From assembly GCA_950295325.1 (NCBI GenBank), contig OX485804.1:26784001-26848000 (forward strand): DNA of 64,000 nt. The letters are read 5' to 3'. The translations under genes and the position numbers were made by a program. Source of the DNA: Polytrichum commune. Taxonomy: Eukaryota; Streptophyta; Polytrichopsida; Polytrichales; Polytrichaceae. The notes beneath the pieces were generated by a model. It was not told the origin of the DNA and made no database searches. It worked only from the letters and a program-made list of their open reading frames with translations. Below are positions 61,527 to 64,000 of this stretch, one piece after another. How positions within the stretch are numbered: the stretch's first letter is position 1; each line of letters begins with the position of its first letter.

Positions 61527-62498
61527 TGTCGCAACCCTTGCTAGGTCCCTTAATAATCTTGCCAATTTTCGTTTCTAGCAAAGGTTACGAGCGCTAACCC
61601 TTCGCATTCCGCCATGCTAATGGATAGCTCCTCTTACCCCGGACCAATAGTTCATAGGAGGGAACCAACCCTCCTACTTTGCTTTGAGGGCTCACCCCTT
61701 AATCGGTAACCCATTTCCCCAATGTGGACTTCCATCCATGGAAGTCCAATCCTATGTTGATCATCGCGTTGCCGGAGCAACACTACAACAACCCGAACCA
61801 TACTAGGCAACTATGACCTCACAATGGGCCAATGCCCATGGAGGCCGTGCCGTTCGGCCTCGGGTGGGTGAGGCCACACCACCTCACCCATATAAGCCTC
61901 TAGGACTCTACACGGAGCCCCTACCCCACCGCCAACCAACCTCTTGTCTCTCTACCAAGAGTTGGGGCCAAGTGGACATTTTCCCTTAGCTGCTGGGCCT
62001 AGAACCCCCCCAGCAGCTTCAGACCATCATAACTTCCTTGTATGATGTCTGATCATAACAACCAACCACTCCATCCTCATCTACGCTTCACGTAGATGCC
62101 GATGGACTCCTCGCTTGCCCCATTCGGGCAAGTCTTGAAGAAGTTATGCCTGTTTGAACCTTGGCAGTCCCGGAATCACTCCCAGGCACTGCTGTACCAG
62201 GGCGCTGTCCCGGGACAGCACCCCACTCAAATGGCCATAACTCCTAGCTCTCACCTCCGATTGAGGTGATCTTGAGCATTCTAGAATCACCACGCCATGA
62301 GCTACGCATAGCTCATGGCCTCACCCTCATGCCTCCTAGTCTTTGTGGGTGGGAGGCGTTCCCAACGCCCGGGGCCCTCACCCACACTAGGATCACTTGG
62401 GCCCTCTCACCAACGGCGCCACAAGTCCCGGGTGTCACTCCGGGGTCCCCCTTGTGCCCATGGTGTTTCGGGCACTCCTCATGGAGAGGTGCGCGACA
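61527..62498 (-). mobile_element. solo LTR of the same gypsy family
   Basis: This 972-bp sequence begins TGTCGCAACCC and ends GTGCGCGACA. It is flanked by the perfect target duplication ATATG (61,522-61,526 and 62,499-62,503). It belongs with 29,119-30,092 and the LTRs of 31,807-38,857, and sits in the old satellite-like repeat. Confidence 0.93.
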
Positions 62499-62634
62499 AT
62501 ATGTGTGTTATAAGTGCATTCTGATGTGATTTCTAGATATGCTTGTATTAAGGTCAATCCGATATGAGGTTAGATTTGTGTGTTATAAGTTTAATATGAT
62601 GTGAGGGTAATATGATGTGAGGGTAATATGTCAG
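62499..62634. repeat. satellite-like repeat continuing to a splice acceptor
   Basis: GTTATAAGTGCATTCTGATG and GATATGAGGTTAGATTTGTG repeat the satellite sub-motif; GATGTGAGGGTAATAT is then duplicated. ATATGTCAG at 62,634 is the likely acceptor of the next exon. Confidence 0.65.
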
Positions 62635-64000
62635 TCGTATGGAAGAACCTGAACGCTCTCATGGCTCAACATGGAGTGGACAAAGTCAATTTTAAAGGTT
62701 TCATGGCCGACAGTGCCCAAGCCAACTGGAATGCTGTTCGAATCATATACGGAAGTGGAGATGCGTCTGAGAAGATGGTGGATAGAGAGAGGACTTGTCT
62801 TTTCCATTGGACGCAGTCCTTGGAGAAACATACCAAGGCCGATATCCGTCAAGACCTGCAATATCAACATCGAATACTATGCCAACAATACAAGAATGCG
62901 AAATCGATGGCGGAGGCCGAAACAAAGTTTCTGGCAATTCGGGCATGGTGGATGTCATCCGGTGCAGCAACTGAACAAGGTCTACCTCGACTGGAGCTCT
63001 GGCTGGCCTTCTGGCATTTCCGTTACCGCCAATGGGGTGGATTTATGGAGTTGGTAAATCTATGCTTCCCTCTATATTTCCTGTATAATTCCCACTTTAT
63101 GCTTCAACTACATTGATTCCGCCATTATTCTAATTCGGACTGTATGGGCATTGCAGGATCTTAGTGAAGCTGAACTAGCGGAAATGCCATCCTGTAACCT
63201 TGCTGAATCTATCCATAACAAGTGGAAGCAGCAATCCGGCGATCGAGGCAGCGACCTTTATGTGGCAACAGGCGATGATTTCGTGCGTGCTTTCATGCAG
63301 TGCTCAGCATATTCCCAATTCCTGAAGGGAGACAACCCTGGAACTGGACCGTCAAAGGAGGAATTGAAGCTGAGGCGTGCTCAAAGGTGTGCCGCTAAAA
63401 CATGAATCTCGAAACCGCTGCATGAGGCCATCTTGAAGATGTCTGGCGGTGACGAGTGGTGCACTAGGACTCCCCACCTCGAAGGGGAAGAGGTATTTGT
63501 TTCTCTGAAGCGTAAACCGGACACTGCTTTTGGTGACGAACGTGAATCTCACAGGCCAGACAAGATCAGTATATCCCGACCTCGCGTCCAAACCAGATCT
63601 TCCCGAGTTGACGTTTGTCAACCTCCTGTGACAATTCCAGATTCTCCCACAACTGCAGATGAAGAGCAGCTGCAACTTCCAACACACGACGTTCCGCAGC
63701 AGGTAGATCGACACCACGTCACCGCGATTGAGGAGACATTATGCAACCCTGCCCAGTGGCACATCGCACGGCTGCCTAAGACATCTGCGAAGGCTTGCTT
63801 TGCTCTACAAGCAATTACCAAGAAGAAGTGCGTCGCTCGGATTGTACAAGACGGGAAGAGCACCGCTGCACCTACCTACTCAGGCCTCATGGATAACTAT
63901 CGGAAGAAGAGATTGGACCCTCAAGACTTCTTTTTCTGCAATGACGACATTGAGAGATGCGTTAAGGGTACAAAAAGGAGGTGGGTGGTCTCAGTCCCGA
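62635..64000 (+). CDS. MULE-like transposase or domesticated transposase gene, possibly the 3' part of gene A
   Basis: Exon 62,635-63,053 (donor GTAAAT) joins exon 63,157 onward (acceptor GGCATTGCAG) in phase 0. The protein reads FKGFMADSAQANWNAVR, then RERTCLFHWTQSLEKHT, a long helical region, and CNLAESIHNKWKQQS. An aspartate after a hydrophobic strand, the C-x-F-H-W step and the N-L-A-E-S-x-H-N step resemble the DDE core of MULE/FAR1-type transposases; the family call is inference. A TGA occurs in frame at 63,403-63,405, and the same frame then stays open for 198 codons to the window edge (GGDEWCTRTPHLEGEEVFVS; later FFFCNDDIERCVKGTKRRWV). So the copy is probably mutated, or read another way. 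The acceptor phase does not match the last exon of gene A, so their union is unproven. Confidence 0.55.

Noticed and set aside
31103-62635. Direct splicing of gene A exon 5 to the MULE-like exon across the CACTA element
   Set aside because: The donor is in phase 2 (CG|) and the best acceptor at 62,634 needs phase 1; joined directly they hit a stop. The link is kept only as a possibility with a missing exon.

Overview
The window looks like nuclear DNA of a land plant. It has GT-AG introns, plant-type CACTA (En/Spm) genes, Ty3/gypsy chromoviruses primed by initiator Met-tRNA, and a long satellite. The species cannot be fixed from the sequence. The density of nested elements and unfamiliar gene families would suit a bryophyte, lycophyte or fern at least as well as a flowering plant, but this is a guess.

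Layout. (1) 1-27,560: about 93 tandem copies of a 295-bp satellite with higher-order blocks, decaying into older related repeats up to 28,147. (2) 28,148-31,103: five phase-compatible exons of a plus-strand gene (gene A) with a D-G-N-H-R motif reminiscent of ParB/DGQHR proteins; a solo LTR sits in one intron. (3) 31,137-61,264: a CACTA transposon of 30,128 bp, with 29-bp perfect inverted ends and an ATA target duplication, inserted 33 bp into the next intron of gene A. (4) 61,265-62,634: the rest of that intron, made of old satellite-like repeat plus a second solo LTR. (5) 62,635-64,000: a MULE-like transposase or domesticated transposase gene, possibly the continuation of gene A.

Inside the CACTA element two LTR retrotransposons are nested. 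One is a broken gypsy copy (31,807-38,857) with nearly identical LTRs. The other is a whole-looking gypsy copy (50,891-58,291) with LTRs that look identical. Without them the CACTA element is about 15.7 kb. Its genes diverge from a central region (44.2-47.4 kb). Leftward lie a protein joining a CxCxxC motif to a SET domain, and the TNPD transposase (TNP2, DUF4218, DUF4216 modules, about 1,137 residues). Rightward lies a multi-exon TNPA-like gene with a Transposase_24-like region, a coiled coil, an embedded FCP1/NIF-type phosphatase fold that has lost its catalytic aspartates, and a DUF8039-like C-terminus.

The most unusual content is this pair of cargo domains, a SET domain and an FCP1-like pseudo-phosphatase. 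Both act on chromatin or RNA polymerase II in host proteins. The element also carries ATGACT...AGTCAT inverted motifs at its ends and in nearly every intron. I know of no description of a CACTA element carrying this pair, but I could not search.
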